This document shows positions 49,375 through 59,417 of a stretch of 64,000 nucleotides of DNA, piece after piece (position 1 is the stretch's first letter; each line of letters begins with the position of its first letter). Source of the stretch: a virus; the IMG/VR virus record IMGVR_UViG_3300048583_000157, positions 1 through 64,000 of that record. One strand, given 5' to 3'. The notes below the pieces were generated by a model. That model was not told where the DNA came from and did no database searches. It saw only the letters and a list, made by a program, of their open reading frames with translations. The position numbers and the translations under genes were made by a program.

Positions 49375-50085
49375 ATGAACGAGACCCAACACCAGCTAGA
49401 AATGAATGCTCTTTTTGAAGACCTGGCGCCAATGGCGAACAAGAAGGTTGCTGTTGTCATCGGCCGTTTTAACCCGCCGACGAAAGGGCATTACGCGGTC
49501 ATTGATACCGTGAAGAAATTCATCCGCCAGAACAAGAAGCTGGGACTCGAAGCTGCTCCTGCAGTTGTTATCATCGGCGGTTCTAAGTCTGATTCAGACA
49601 AAAAGAAGAACCCGCTGAGTGCAGAAGAGCGCGAACTATTTATGAAGGCCTCCGGCAACGCCAATGGCGCAAACTTCTTTATCGCTCCAAACGCCTTTGC
49701 TGCATTCGGCATGCTGCGGGATAAAGGATTTGAGCCTGTTGCCATTGCTGCCGGCACCGACCGAATTCAGGACTACAAGAAGATTCTCGACAAGTACTTC
49801 CTGACGCCAGACGAAAAGCCAATTGAGCATCACGCCATCCACCTGGAGCGCGACGAAGATGCAATCGAAAAAGACAAGGACGTAAAATCTGCAGCCATGG
49901 ATGCGGCGCTGAAGTCTGCACGCGATGGTGAGAGCATTGAGACCGATCTGGTCTCCGGTTCTCTGGCCCGCAGGGCAGTTGAACTTGGATACGAACCAGA
50001 ATTTGCTCAGATCGTTGGTCTAGAAAGTAAGCCTGCGCTAGCAAAGAAGATGTTCGATAAGATTGCGAAAGCAATTCAGGGGTAA
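49375..50085 (+). CDS. Cytidylyltransferase-fold nucleotidyltransferase (236 aa)
   Basis: GRFNPPTKGH near residues 28-37 is the HxGH-type signature (T-x-G-H) of nucleotidyltransferases such as NMN or pantetheine-phosphate adenylyltransferases, followed by IIGGSKSD and SAEERELFM. The start at 49375 has AGGA 8 nt upstream; the ATG at 49354 has none. It may act in NAD or cofactor synthesis, which would suit NAD-consuming ADP-ribosyltransferases, but that link is inference. The helical C-terminus contains SGSLARRAVELG, resembling the ISST-x-IR motif. Confidence 0.75.
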   Translation: MNETQHQLEMNALFEDLAPMANKKVAVVIGRFNPPTKGHYAVIDTVKKFIRQNKKLGLEAAPAVVIIGGSKSDSDKKKNPLSAEERELFMKASGNANGANFFIAPNAFAAFGMLRDKGFEPVAIAAGTDRIQDYKKILDKYFLTPDEKPIEHHAIHLERDEDAIEKDKDVKSAAMDAALKSARDGESIETDLVSGSLARRAVELGYEPEFAQIVGLESKPALAKKMFDKIAKAIQG

Positions 50086-50091
50086 TGTTCC

Positions 50092-51195
50092 GTGATCGGT
50101 AAAAATCTAATCCCGAAGTTTAACGCTTCTTCAGCCACGAAGCAGCTTAGTGGACTGACGGGACAGGGCGTCCAGCAATCTGTCACAGATTACTCGAAGG
50201 CCGCCACTTCAAAATTGCAGGGAGAGCTCGCATCAAAGCTGAGCTCCTCTAAGATGGCCGCAAACTTCTCAAAGCTTTCATCGGGCATTGATCTTGTTAA
50301 GGCCAACAAGAAGATCATCGCCTCGGTATCTGGCACTGGACAATTCATTGGCGACGTGGAAGACCTGCCAGAAAACAATGTCCCAGCAGAAACATTGGCC
50401 GCTGGTGCGAGTGGTGGAGCAACTGATCAATTCAAGGTCACGCTCACCGCATCTCCAGCTCTAGGCGATGGCAACGATGTGATCGTGTTTGATGTCATGC
50501 CAACTGTTTCAGAACAGCACAGCGCGTCGTACGATACGGTCGACATTGTTCATCACCCCGGCGGCATCCTAAAGTACAAGGGCACTAATGCTCGGTCTTG
50601 GGACATCACTGCTGACCTCGTATCCAGAACAGTTCAGGAAGCTGACAAGAATCTGAAGTACATGAACATCATTCGTTCATGGGTCATGCCATTCTACGGT
50701 CAAGGCACTGCTGATAATCCAACTACTGCTGACAAGCTTGGTGCACCACCACAGGTACTTACGCTGTCGGCATACGGACCAAAAATGATTGGGCCGGTAA
50801 CGTGCGTGCTTGATAGCTTCAGCTGGATTTTCGAAAATGAAATGGACTACATCAGAACATCCGATGGTACTCCATTCCCGGTCCACGTAAAGGTATCCAT
50901 GAATCTCAAAGAGACGTGGGCTCCTTCTCAGTTCACGAGTTTTGATCTCATGTCATATCGTTCGGGTGATATGGGCGCAGCATTTGCTGGACCCGCCTCG
51001 GGGGCCACTACGCCGCCGGCGATAAGCACAGTTCCGGCCAGTGCACTTGATCCTTCTAATTTCCCAGCGGTCGATTCTAGTCTTGCTGGTTTCCAATCTC
51101 AGGGATTCAATCAAGCCATTTCTGGCAGTGGTTTGAGAAATATACCAGGTTCTAGTTTTGATCCTTCTAGCCTTGGCCCTTTTGGTGGAGGATAA
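50092..51195 (+). CDS. 48: Baseplate tail-tube cap (gp48-like, 367 aa)
   Basis: gp48 caps the baseplate and starts tube polymerisation. Characteristic pattern: VIVFDVMPTVSEQHSASYDTVDIVHHPGGILKYKGTNARSWDITADLVSRT (in parts) and NIIRSWVMPFYGQG. Length equals T4 gp48 (364). The start is GTG at 50092 with AGGGG upstream; the nearby ATG at 50085 hits a stop after five codons. The C-terminus is Ser/Pro/Gly-rich. Confidence 0.85.
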   Translation: MIGKNLIPKFNASSATKQLSGLTGQGVQQSVTDYSKAATSKLQGELASKLSSSKMAANFSKLSSGIDLVKANKKIIASVSGTGQFIGDVEDLPENNVPAETLAAGASGGATDQFKVTLTASPALGDGNDVIVFDVMPTVSEQHSASYDTVDIVHHPGGILKYKGTNARSWDITADLVSRTVQEADKNLKYMNIIRSWVMPFYGQGTADNPTTADKLGAPPQVLTLSAYGPKMIGPVTCVLDSFSWIFENEMDYIRTSDGTPFPVHVKVSMNLKETWAPSQFTSFDLMSYRSGDMGAAFAGPASGATTPPAISTVPASALDPSNFPAVDSSLAGFQSQGFNQAISGSGLRNIPGSSFDPSSLGPFGGG

Positions 51196-51198
51196 TTC

Positions 51199-51603
51199 AT
51201 GATTAAGAAAACTAGCCTACCTCTGAGCAACAACAATACCAATACGCTACAGAATCGCTTCTCGCGTTATGTTGCGGGTGGAACTACGGAAGCGGCCAAC
51301 GAATTCATTGAGTGGTGGGAGCGCTACGAATTCCCTCGCTCATCAACTGACATCGTTTACGCAGTAGAAAACTTCTATGCAAACCGCCTCGACATGATTG
51401 CAGTTGTGTTCTACAAAGAGCCACGCTATTCCTGGTTCCTCGCGCAGTACAACAACATCCTCGATCCGTTTACTGAAGTTCCAGCTGGTCGACTGCTGCT
51501 GATCCCTACGCAAGAGCGCATGCAGCTCATGCTCGGTACAAGAAAGGGCGGCTTCGCTTCTAAGCGCCAGCCCGTTTCAATCATCTCACCTATCATCACA
51601 TAA
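51199..51603 (+). CDS. 53: Baseplate wedge protein (gp53-like, 134 aa)
   Basis: The segment TDIVYAVENFYANRLDMIAVVFYKEPRYSWFLAQYNNILDPFTEVPAGRLLLIP (in parts) is the LysM-like core of gp53, which binds wedges together around the hub. T4 gp53 is 196 residues. It lies 3 nt after gp48 and overlaps the next start by one base. Confidence 0.85.
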   Translation: MIKKTSLPLSNNNTNTLQNRFSRYVAGGTTEAANEFIEWWERYEFPRSSTDIVYAVENFYANRLDMIAVVFYKEPRYSWFLAQYNNILDPFTEVPAGRLLLIPTQERMQLMLGTRKGGFASKRQPVSIISPIIT

Positions 51604-53819
51604 TGACAACTACATTCGACGTATCCCAAGTAACAAACAACTACCCAAATCCGCTTGATGATTTTGTTTCGCACTCTTACCACTTCATTCTGAGTGTAGC
51701 AAACACGACCACAGCGTTCGAGGGCATGATCGGGGTTAATGGGACGACTCCTTACCTGTCGAAAGTACTGGATGCTAAGCACCCAGGCGCCGAAATTACT
51801 TTGCAGAATGGTGAAAAGGCTTGGGTCATCTGTGACACTCGCAGATTTTCTGCGTACCAGATTACCGATCTGCAAATGGAGCACATCTACGGAACAGGTA
51901 GCCCGCAGAACCCAACCGTTCCGGCCAACGTAACAAGCATGTCGTTGACCGATTCCACTGGCATGTCGTTCTTCAACATGCTGATTGATCTGTTCCGCAA
52001 CAAGATCAAGTCGACTCGTGCATCTTGCTTCTTCATGCTGAGCATCGTGTTCACGGGTCATGATGCTAACGGCGCCACTCGCACTATCTCTACATGCAAT
52101 ATCCCTCTTCTGCTTCTGTCGATGGAATTCAGCCTCGATCACAAGGGCTCAATCTTCGAGCTCATGATGATGGAGACGGAGGGCGGCATTAGCAACGGTC
52201 ATTCCATGGATATTCTCAACTCACTCGGTGACTGTCAATCCATTAAGGGCCCACCAAAAGTTGGTGGTATGATTCAGGCTCTAGAGACCCAACTTAACAC
52301 TAAGTCGGTTGACTTCTACCGCTCATACACCAACGATGCAATGGCTCGTGGTGGCAGCAATGATTCTCTCGGCAAGCTTGTTCAGTACATGATCACCGTT
52401 CCCAAAGATTGGGAAGAGTATGAATGCACTACTGCTGCTCGCGCCGATTATGAGGAACAGTTGCATCTTGCAGTCGCTGCTGAAGAAATTACTCAAGAGC
52501 AAGCGGATCAGCAGATTCAAGCACGCAGTGAAGACTTAACAATTGTTAGTTCTCCAAGCGAGACACAGATGTCGTTCTCGAGCACAACGAGCATTACAGA
52601 TGCTATCAAGTTAATTCTTGAATCTTCGGTTGACGTATTGAAGTTGGCGGGCGAACAGCGTCGCATTGACGGTAAGTGCGAAGTCTTTAAGACTATCGTA
52701 AATGTCACGAGTGACACGTCCACATACGTGGTGCACATTGACATCTTCCCATATAAGTATCCGAAGCTAGATGAGCCCGATGTAAATCCTCGGGGCGCAC
52801 AGGGCGCTGAGGGTGGTACTCAGCTACAACCCGATACCTCGAACATAGTCAGCAACTCGACAATCGTTCGCAATTTGATGACGTACAACTACATGTTCAC
52901 CGGTAAGAACTCACACATCCTCGATTTGAAGATTAAGTATCTGCCGGCTTCTGCGATCGCGCTTGACATGACTGTTGACATTGGTCAGAATCGTTTTGCT
53001 TCTAATGCTGCACATGGACAGACCCGCCAGGGTGCGCTTGATGCTGCTGAGGATGGTAAGAAGACTCGCACTACTTCATTCTCGCCAGACATTCGTCCAG
53101 GTGATCCAATCTTCTTCCCACCAAAGTCTAAAGACCAAGCGCAGAACGCAAACAGTCAGCACGTTGAATCCATTCCAAAAGATCAGGCTCTTGCCACGTT
53201 TAAAGCAAAGCAAGAGTACACTCAATCTATGGCGACTATGCACTTCTTGAGCTCGCTCAATATGAACGTAGTCATTCGAGGCAACCCAAATCTGCTAATG
53301 AAGTACGCAGACAGAGGAGCTAGAGGTGGTATGGCGCCGCACCCAGCCTTTGTAGGTCCATCCGAAATCGATAAGATCAAGTCCGCAGTGTCGACTCCAA
53401 ATAGCAGCATTTTCTCGCAAGTTGTTGAGCAGAGAATTGGAGATGCTAAGAAACAATACATCTTGGATTACATTACTCCGCGAGTCAGTAGAACGGTAAA
53501 TGCTTCTAGCGATGGCGATCCTCTTCTTTCAGGCCCAGACGTTTCCGTCGAGCCAGTGTTCTGTAAGTTGAACATCCTCGCGCCAAATATCGACTACGTG
53601 ACGGGCGACTTCTCAACAGCCACAGACCCAACTACTGGTAAGCAGGAATCTCCATACACGGATAAGTTCTTCTACAACGGAGCTTACCTAGTTCTCATGA
53701 TGCGCACCTCATTTGAGAATGGTACGTTCACGCACGACCTATCAATGATTCCATACGACATATCCGGTACTGGCGATATCCTCGGTCAGAACCCAACGGC
53801 GCCAAGCAACTCAGGATAA
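51603..53819 (+). CDS. 27: Baseplate hub protein, gp27-like candidate (738 aa)
   Basis: The position between gp53 and the gp5 spike fits a hub protein. The C-terminal FFYNGAYLVLMMRTSFENGTFTHDLSMIPYDI matches the last strand pair of gp27/gpD-type hub proteins. The N-terminal half (SHSYHFILSVANTT, STCNIPLLLLSMEFSLDHKGSIFELMMMETE) may be one hub barrel, and a long insertion with IRPGDPIFFPPKS follows. T4 gp27 has 391 residues, so this is nearly twice as long. The assignment is from context plus fold pattern. Confidence 0.55.
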   Translation: MTTTFDVSQVTNNYPNPLDDFVSHSYHFILSVANTTTAFEGMIGVNGTTPYLSKVLDAKHPGAEITLQNGEKAWVICDTRRFSAYQITDLQMEHIYGTGSPQNPTVPANVTSMSLTDSTGMSFFNMLIDLFRNKIKSTRASCFFMLSIVFTGHDANGATRTISTCNIPLLLLSMEFSLDHKGSIFELMMMETEGGISNGHSMDILNSLGDCQSIKGPPKVGGMIQALETQLNTKSVDFYRSYTNDAMARGGSNDSLGKLVQYMITVPKDWEEYECTTAARADYEEQLHLAVAAEEITQEQADQQIQARSEDLTIVSSPSETQMSFSSTTSITDAIKLILESSVDVLKLAGEQRRIDGKCEVFKTIVNVTSDTSTYVVHIDIFPYKYPKLDEPDVNPRGAQGAEGGTQLQPDTSNIVSNSTIVRNLMTYNYMFTGKNSHILDLKIKYLPASAIALDMTVDIGQNRFASNAAHGQTRQGALDAAEDGKKTRTTSFSPDIRPGDPIFFPPKSKDQAQNANSQHVESIPKDQALATFKAKQEYTQSMATMHFLSSLNMNVVIRGNPNLLMKYADRGARGGMAPHPAFVGPSEIDKIKSAVSTPNSSIFSQVVEQRIGDAKKQYILDYITPRVSRTVNASSDGDPLLSGPDVSVEPVFCKLNILAPNIDYVTGDFSTATDPTTGKQESPYTDKFFYNGAYLVLMMRTSFENGTFTHDLSMIPYDISGTGDILGQNPTAPSNSG

Positions 53820-53821
53820 TC

Positions 53822-55162
53822 ATGCTAGAATTTAACCCACATCAATCCTTCGGTGACCACTTCAAGGATGCTATCCCCTTCATCATGGAAGGGCAGGTAG
53901 TAGATACCGCTGACCCGGATCAGATGGGTCGATGCCGTGTTTGGGTTCCGGCTCTAGACGGTGAAGCGTACGACATCAACCAGATTCCATGGGCAGACTA
54001 TGCATCGCCATTCATGGGGTTCACGGTTGAATATCCAGGCGGCGCTGCCCAGACCGAAAACAAATCGCACTCCGCTTTTGGCATGTGGGCCATCCCAAAA
54101 ATAGGTGGCACCGTACTGGTGTTCTTCCTTAACGGAAACCCATCAAGCAGATTCTATTTTGCGTCTACTGCACGTCTTCACCGTAATCGCTCTCTTCCAG
54201 CAGGTCGCAACACAGACTTCTTTGGTAGAATAGGTCCATGGGGAGATGCGGGTGATGGACAGGGTAACCTAAACCCGATTCAGCCAGCGTATGACAACCT
54301 TCGCACGCAGTTCCAGAACCAAGTGGAGGCATCTGAAGCTCAGACACGTGGTGCTTACGAACGTCAAGTCGCTCAACCAAAGAGAGACAAGGATGGCACT
54401 GAAGGTTACTCGCCTAATGCCGCCGACCCTTCGTACCTTGACCCGCAGACCTACTGCATCGTAACCCCCGGTCGCAATGCGATCATCATGCAAGACGATC
54501 CGAAGTTTGCTCGTACTCGCATCAAGACTGCTGAGGGTAACCAGATCATCCTCGACGATGCCAACGAGCGCATCTACGTTTCGACTGCAAAGGGCAATAG
54601 CTGGTTCGAAATGGACCAGGACGGCCATGTTCAGGTATTTGGTGCGCAGTCTCTCAGCTTCAGAGCTGGCAAGGACATCAACTTCTTTGCTGACGGCAAC
54701 ATCAACATGGAAGCAAACCTCGGCGTCAACGTGAAGGCCAATGGAGCAGACATCAGAATGTCGGCATCTGGTAGCATTCACTCTAAGGCCGGTGGAAGCA
54801 TCCTCCAGTCTGCATGCGACATCTTCGATATGAGCAGCGAGACTAGCATGAAGCTTACCGCTCTCGAATCGATTGACGTCCACGCTAAGACTACGCTCAA
54901 AGCTTCTGCTGACTCTTCAATGGATCTAAAGACTGGCGGCAAGCTGATGGCGCAAGGCGCATCGATGGGGTTGAATGGTGGTAGCAGCCTTAAGGCAAGC
55001 GCAGGTCGAATTGATCTGAATGGACCGGGTGCTGGCAGTGCAACTGCTGCAACAGATGCTTCATGCGCAGAGGCAGCAGAGTCTCCAGCTATCGTACCAG
55101 GGTTTGAGCCGTGGACTCGTCCAGAGTCTACAACGGGTCGTAACCCGCACTGGAAGCCTTAA
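53822..55162 (+). CDS. 5: Baseplate spike protein (gp5-like, no lysozyme domain, 446 aa)
   Basis: N-terminal OB-fold: GQVVDTADPDQMGRCRVWVPALDG, WAIPKIGGTVLVFFLNGNPSSRFYFAS (in parts). After a linker comes a long triple-stranded beta-helix type region with repeats such as INMEANLGVNVKANGADIRMSASGSI (about 293-320), as in gp5C and VgrG. T4 gp5 has a lysozyme domain between these parts; here the interval has no room for one and no E-D-T catalytic pattern. Cell-wall cutting must come from another protein. Confidence 0.85.
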   Translation: MLEFNPHQSFGDHFKDAIPFIMEGQVVDTADPDQMGRCRVWVPALDGEAYDINQIPWADYASPFMGFTVEYPGGAAQTENKSHSAFGMWAIPKIGGTVLVFFLNGNPSSRFYFASTARLHRNRSLPAGRNTDFFGRIGPWGDAGDGQGNLNPIQPAYDNLRTQFQNQVEASEAQTRGAYERQVAQPKRDKDGTEGYSPNAADPSYLDPQTYCIVTPGRNAIIMQDDPKFARTRIKTAEGNQIILDDANERIYVSTAKGNSWFEMDQDGHVQVFGAQSLSFRAGKDINFFADGNINMEANLGVNVKANGADIRMSASGSIHSKAGGSILQSACDIFDMSSETSMKLTALESIDVHAKTTLKASADSSMDLKTGGKLMAQGASMGLNGGSSLKASAGRIDLNGPGAGSATAATDASCAEAAESPAIVPGFEPWTRPESTTGRNPHWKP

Positions 55163-55178
55163 TTCCAGCAGACCCCAA

Positions 55179-55197
55179 ATCGGATAAATACTCCGAT
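55179..55197 (+). promoter_or_regulatory. T4-type late promoter for gp25/gp6, within an inverted repeat
   Basis: ATCGGA-TAAATAC-TCCGAT: the promoter core is flanked by a perfect 6-bp inverted repeat. It lies about 25 nt upstream of gp25. Confidence 0.65.
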
Positions 55198-55213
55198 CTA
55201 AGAGAGGCGACAA

Positions 55214-55585
55214 ATGGCCAAGGCTATCTACAAAGGTTTTTCAACGGCGAACTGGATAAAGAATAAGACCTTTGTCCTCACGAACGTTGACTTGGTGAAG
55301 CAAGACCTTCTCAACCACATCTATACCATTCAGGGCGAAAGAGTCTACATGCCTTCTTTCGGCACCAGAATTCCTCTGATGACGTTCGAACCAAACGATG
55401 AAAAGACTCGCTTGATCATTGAGAGCGACCTTAAGACGGTCTTCGAATACGATCCAAGAGTCAAGCTTCTATCATTGAGCGTTGTGAGCCTGCCAGACAA
55501 CAATGCGGTACTTGCGCTCGCTGATCTCCTGTACGTTGAATTCAACGTGACAGACACCCTACGAATCGAAGTTAAATCTCAGTAA
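55214..55585 (+). CDS. 25: Baseplate wedge protein gp25 (123 aa)
   Basis: Has the classic gp25/GPW lysozyme-like fold signature: LVKQDLLNHIYTIQGERVYMPSFGTRIPLMTFEPND (in parts), with the conserved G-E-R-x-x-x-P-x-F-G. gp25 joins wedges to the hub and nucleates the sheath. Length matches T4 gp25 (132). Confidence 0.93.
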   Translation: MAKAIYKGFSTANWIKNKTFVLTNVDLVKQDLLNHIYTIQGERVYMPSFGTRIPLMTFEPNDEKTRLIIESDLKTVFEYDPRVKLLSLSVVSLPDNNAVLALADLLYVEFNVTDTLRIEVKSQ

Positions 55586-55594
55586 GAGTAGCCA

Positions 55595-58500
55595 ATGACA
55601 ATCATAAACACCTACGCTGCGGAATCTTGGGACAAAGTTTATACTGCTTTCCAGCAGATCAATTTCACGTCTTACGACTACGACACCGTCAAAGAGTCGC
55701 TGCTACAGTACCTGCAGATTTACCATGCAGAGGACTACAACGACTTCATTGAAAGCTCCGAGCTCGTAGCGATCTTGGAACTCTTCGCCTATGCGGCAGA
55801 GCTTATGGCTTACCGCACAGACGCAGTAGCCCATGAAAACTTCATATCGACTGCACAGCGCAAGCAGTCGGTGCTGCGTCTTGCTAAGTTGATTTCGTAC
55901 TCGGCATCTCGAAACATTCCAGCTCGTGGCTTGGTAAAGCTGAATTCGATTCGCACAGCCGAATCTGTATTCGACTCGCTCGGCAACAACCTCGCCAACC
56001 AGACGATTACCTGGAACGATCCCAACAATTCCAATTGGAAGGAACAGTTCTTCCTCGTCATGAACCTCGTTCTGACGACGCGTTTTGGTCAGCCATCGAA
56101 GTCATTCCAGGCTGGCGATGTTCTAATGCAGCTCTACACTCTCAACAACTCTGCTAGCTCGTTCCGTAACGGCGTCTTTGCGTTCTCGGCTTCGGGATCA
56201 ACTGACACAGTTAACATGGAAGCAGTGCCAGTAGACATCGATGAGAACGGTCCGTTCGAGCGTGCACCAGATGTTAACTCGCAGTTCAATATCGTCTATG
56301 CATCTGATGGACGTGGTGATGGTTCTGACTATACCGGCTTCCTAATGTTCGTGAAGCAGGGTAACCTCATCGTTACGAACTACGAGATCGTAGAACCAAT
56401 CGCAAACCGCCGTCTCACTCTAAACCAGACCAATGTCAACGACACCGACGTTTGGGTCTATCAAGTTGACGACAACGGTGTAATCACTCAGCGCTGGGAA
56501 GCAGTGCCACGTCTTGTTGATCAGACGCTCTCCTTCAACAACGTCGACACCAAGTTCAAATACGAAGTCGAGTCGCTGGAGAACGATCAGATCGCTCTCA
56601 TCTTCGGTGATGGCAACTTCAGTGATATTCCAGTGGGACGCTTCCAGCTTTGGACTCGTGTCTCCGTTAACCAGGAACTTTCGATCCCAAAGAATCGAAT
56701 CTCTGGTCAGGCAATGTCGTTCACCTACACTAACCAGCAGAACAATTCGTTCTCTTGCTCGATTACATTCTCGCTAACGTCTGCTCTTCAGAACAACTCT
56801 CCATCTGAAACGATTGAGCACGTTCGTCAAGCTGCTCCTTCGACATACTACGCACAAAACAGAATGGTCAACGGTCAGGACCTTAACACGTTCATGTTGC
56901 GTGACCCAACTATTCTGAAGCTGAGCACGATCAACCGCACATTCGCTGGTCAGCCTAAGTACCTTGAATGGAATGACGCCTCTGGCGCATACCAGAACAT
57001 CAAGCTGTTCGGCGACGATCTCGCGATGGAGCTTATCCCAGACATCAACAGCACTGCAACAACTGCTTCGTCTAAGGGAATCATCGACACCTACATTGAG
57101 CCCGTTCTTTCTTCGAACGGAATCCTCAACACGCTCGTTCACCAGATGTCGTCTGCAACAGACTTCGTTGATGCGGGTGAAGCTCATCATGCTGGCTACG
57201 GAATAATTTCGTACCCTCGCCGCAAGTTCATTGAAGACAACCGCAAAATCTACAAGACTGTAGATGGCGTCGATGTCTCGCCTTACGGTCAGCAGCTTGA
57301 CGGCAGCCCACTACAAGTTGGTGATGGTTCGCTTCTTGAGAAGACTGTTATTCAGGGCGCACTCGATGGCCGTTGGTACGGTGAACCTCTCTCGACGGTC
57401 ACAATCAACAACGCAACCCACGGTGTAATCCCAGACCCAATCCTAAATCCAGAAAGCAGTGGTCGTCTGTACATCAGCGATCTGCCTCGTACGATTGACG
57501 GAATCAACACCTATCCGCCAGGCGACACGGGTTCTGGTATTCAGTCCATTCAGCGTCAGCGATACTTTGGTCTGAAGTTTAACCGCTTCCTTGGCTGCTT
57601 CGGTAACGGCAATCTAACCATCGATATCGGTGGGTCCAATGGCATCAATCCTCTCGAGCAATACCAGGATAGAGCAGAGACCCTGACAGTTGAGATGCTT
57701 TCTGATGGCACGACGTTTAGCGTCATTTCGAATCTTCGTGGTCGTCTGCCAAATTACAGCCTAACACTTGCGGCCGCCGCATCTAGCCGTCTGTGGTCGG
57801 CACAGGCCGATGTTGTCCTACCAGTAGACTTCAGCATTTCTGTTCCTACGATTGCATTCGAAGCTGGCGATGCATTCATCATTGACATCTGGTACCAAAA
57901 CCCTGCAGTTGATCCTGCTGGCTGGGGCGCAGTGCTTCGCACCTTCGGTTCAACCAATGCGCCTAAGGTCAACCTAACTGGCTGGTGGGAACTAATCCCT
58001 GACGAAGTCGTAAACGGATCTGAAGACATCGGTGGTCTCGGGCTGTTCAACAGCTATGATGACGGTCCAGATTCTATTCAGCGTTTGCAGTTCAACCAAA
58101 GCTCGGTCGGTGGCTCTTGGATTTTCCTTGTTGCCCGTAAGGATGACGGTAGCGGAAACGTTCAAGAGTGGACGATCTACAATCGCGACATGAAGATCAT
58201 TGCGTCTAGCCCGACTACGAAGTTCTGGTACAACCAGGAATCGCAGATCATTGACAATGAGACGCTCAAGCCACTCTATGACAAGATCAGAATCCTGCGT
58301 TCGAACCTAGACGAATACGGAATGCCACTCAAGAAGGCAGAGATTTACGATTGCGTCGGATTCGTGTATGATGACAATGGCGAGATCATTCCAAAGTCGC
58401 TAGAAATCCTGCCAACCGATACGATCAACTTTACTCAGGCTGGCGATAAGATTCCAGACAACATCCTGCAGTTCGAAAGCTTTGCGCGTGATGCGTATCG

Positions 58501-59395
58501 CTACGCGCTCTATAGTGTGTCAAACTCCGCCGCCCCAGTATTCGTTCGCGATATTGCTTGCGGTGAGTTCACCTATTCAGACTATGATCAGAGCCCGTAC
58601 GACATCAACCAGTATGATCGTCGTAAGATCAAAATCACAGCTGAGAACCTGGACTTCGATTTTGAACCTGGCAACTTTGTTTCATCTAACGTCGTCGAAG
58701 GGTTCAGACTGATTCGTCAGCTCTATGTTCCATCGCCAACGGTAGTTGAGGGTGACCAGCCGGTTTGCAGTAACATCACTGGCCTCGACTTCATGTGGCA
58801 GCACTACACGCCAGATGCCAACTTGATCGATCCTTCGGTATCGAACATCCACGACGCGTACATCCTTTCGCAGGGCTACTATGCATCGATGATGAACTAC
58901 GTCCGCGGTATTACGAACATTGAACCTTCGCCACCATCTCCACTTGAGCTACGTACGTCGTATGGCTACATGCTCGAGAACAAGATGCTGTCGGACACGA
59001 TCGTTCTACACCCCGGTAAGGTCAAGCTGCTCTTTGGTGCTCTTGCTGACCAGAAGCTTCGTGCAAAGTTCAGAGTCGTGCTTGCGCCAACATCGACTAT
59101 GTCTGCTGAGCGCGTAAAGCAGGAAGTCATCAACGTCGTCAACGCATATTTCACCGTTTCCAATTGGGACTTCGGTGATACCTTCTATGCCACTGAGCTG
59201 CTTTCGCTAATTCACCAGGCGCTGCCAACTCAGATCGCATCTGTTGTCATCGTACCTACGTACTCTGTTAACTCGTTCGGCTCACTCTTCACCATCAACT
59301 CGGGCCTAGATGAGATTCTGCAGTCTTGCGCATCAGTAAGCGACGTTGAAATTGTATCTGCGCTAACACCGACGGTTCTTCGCCAGTCGTTCTAA
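55595..59395 (+). CDS. 6: Baseplate wedge protein gp6, enlarged (1266 aa)
   Basis: The N-terminal third is gp6/GpJ-like: SYDYDTVKESLLQYLQIYHAEDYNDFIESSELVAILELFAYAAELMAYRTDAVAHENFISTAQRKQSVLRLAKLISYSA (in parts). The C-terminal part (RTSYGYMLENKMLSDTIVLHPGKVKLLFGALADQKLRAKF, NAYFTVSNWDFGDTFYATELLSLIHQAL, in parts) is gp6-like too. T4 gp6 has 660 residues; about 600 extra in the middle include one sheath-type beta domain (about nt 57604-57894). It starts 9 nt after gp25. Confidence 0.9.
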   Translation: MTIINTYAAESWDKVYTAFQQINFTSYDYDTVKESLLQYLQIYHAEDYNDFIESSELVAILELFAYAAELMAYRTDAVAHENFISTAQRKQSVLRLAKLISYSASRNIPARGLVKLNSIRTAESVFDSLGNNLANQTITWNDPNNSNWKEQFFLVMNLVLTTRFGQPSKSFQAGDVLMQLYTLNNSASSFRNGVFAFSASGSTDTVNMEAVPVDIDENGPFERAPDVNSQFNIVYASDGRGDGSDYTGFLMFVKQGNLIVTNYEIVEPIANRRLTLNQTNVNDTDVWVYQVDDNGVITQRWEAVPRLVDQTLSFNNVDTKFKYEVESLENDQIALIFGDGNFSDIPVGRFQLWTRVSVNQELSIPKNRISGQAMSFTYTNQQNNSFSCSITFSLTSALQNNSPSETIEHVRQAAPSTYYAQNRMVNGQDLNTFMLRDPTILKLSTINRTFAGQPKYLEWNDASGAYQNIKLFGDDLAMELIPDINSTATTASSKGIIDTYIEPVLSSNGILNTLVHQMSSATDFVDAGEAHHAGYGIISYPRRKFIEDNRKIYKTVDGVDVSPYGQQLDGSPLQVGDGSLLEKTVIQGALDGRWYGEPLSTVTINNATHGVIPDPILNPESSGRLYISDLPRTIDGINTYPPGDTGSGIQSIQRQRYFGLKFNRFLGCFGNGNLTIDIGGSNGINPLEQYQDRAETLTVEMLSDGTTFSVISNLRGRLPNYSLTLAAAASSRLWSAQADVVLPVDFSISVPTIAFEAGDAFIIDIWYQNPAVDPAGWGAVLRTFGSTNAPKVNLTGWWELIPDEVVNGSEDIGGLGLFNSYDDGPDSIQRLQFNQSSVGGSWIFLVARKDDGSGNVQEWTIYNRDMKIIASSPTTKFWYNQESQIIDNETLKPLYDKIRILRSNLDEYGMPLKKAEIYDCVGFVYDDNGEIIPKSLEILPTDTINFTQAGDKIPDNILQFESFARDAYRYALYSVSNSAAPVFVRDIACGEFTYSDYDQSPYDINQYDRRKIKITAENLDFDFEPGNFVSSNVVEGFRLIRQLYVPSPTVVEGDQPVCSNITGLDFMWQHYTPDANLIDPSVSNIHDAYILSQGYYASMMNYVRGITNIEPSPPSPLELRTSYGYMLENKMLSDTIVLHPGKVKLLFGALADQKLRAKFRVVLAPTSTMSAERVKQEVINVVNAYFTVSNWDFGDTFYATELLSLIHQALPTQIASVVIVPTYSVNSFGSLFTINSGLDEILQSCASVSDVEIVSALTPTVLRQSF
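57604..57894 (+). repeat. Sheath-type beta domain within gp6
   Basis: Encodes GNLTIDIGGSNG...TTFSVISNLRGR...DFSISVPTIAFEAGDAFIIDI. It shares the TFSV, S-x-x-G and FSI...FEAGDAF elements with the sheath and gp14 domains, at lower similarity. Confidence 0.45.
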
Positions 59396-59417
59396 ACCTG
59401 GCAACGTCATTCCGGGG

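Noticed and set aside
53822-55162. Lysozyme domain expected in the gp5 homologue
   Set aside because: The interval between OB-fold and beta-helix is too short and lacks a catalytic Glu-Asp-Thr pattern.
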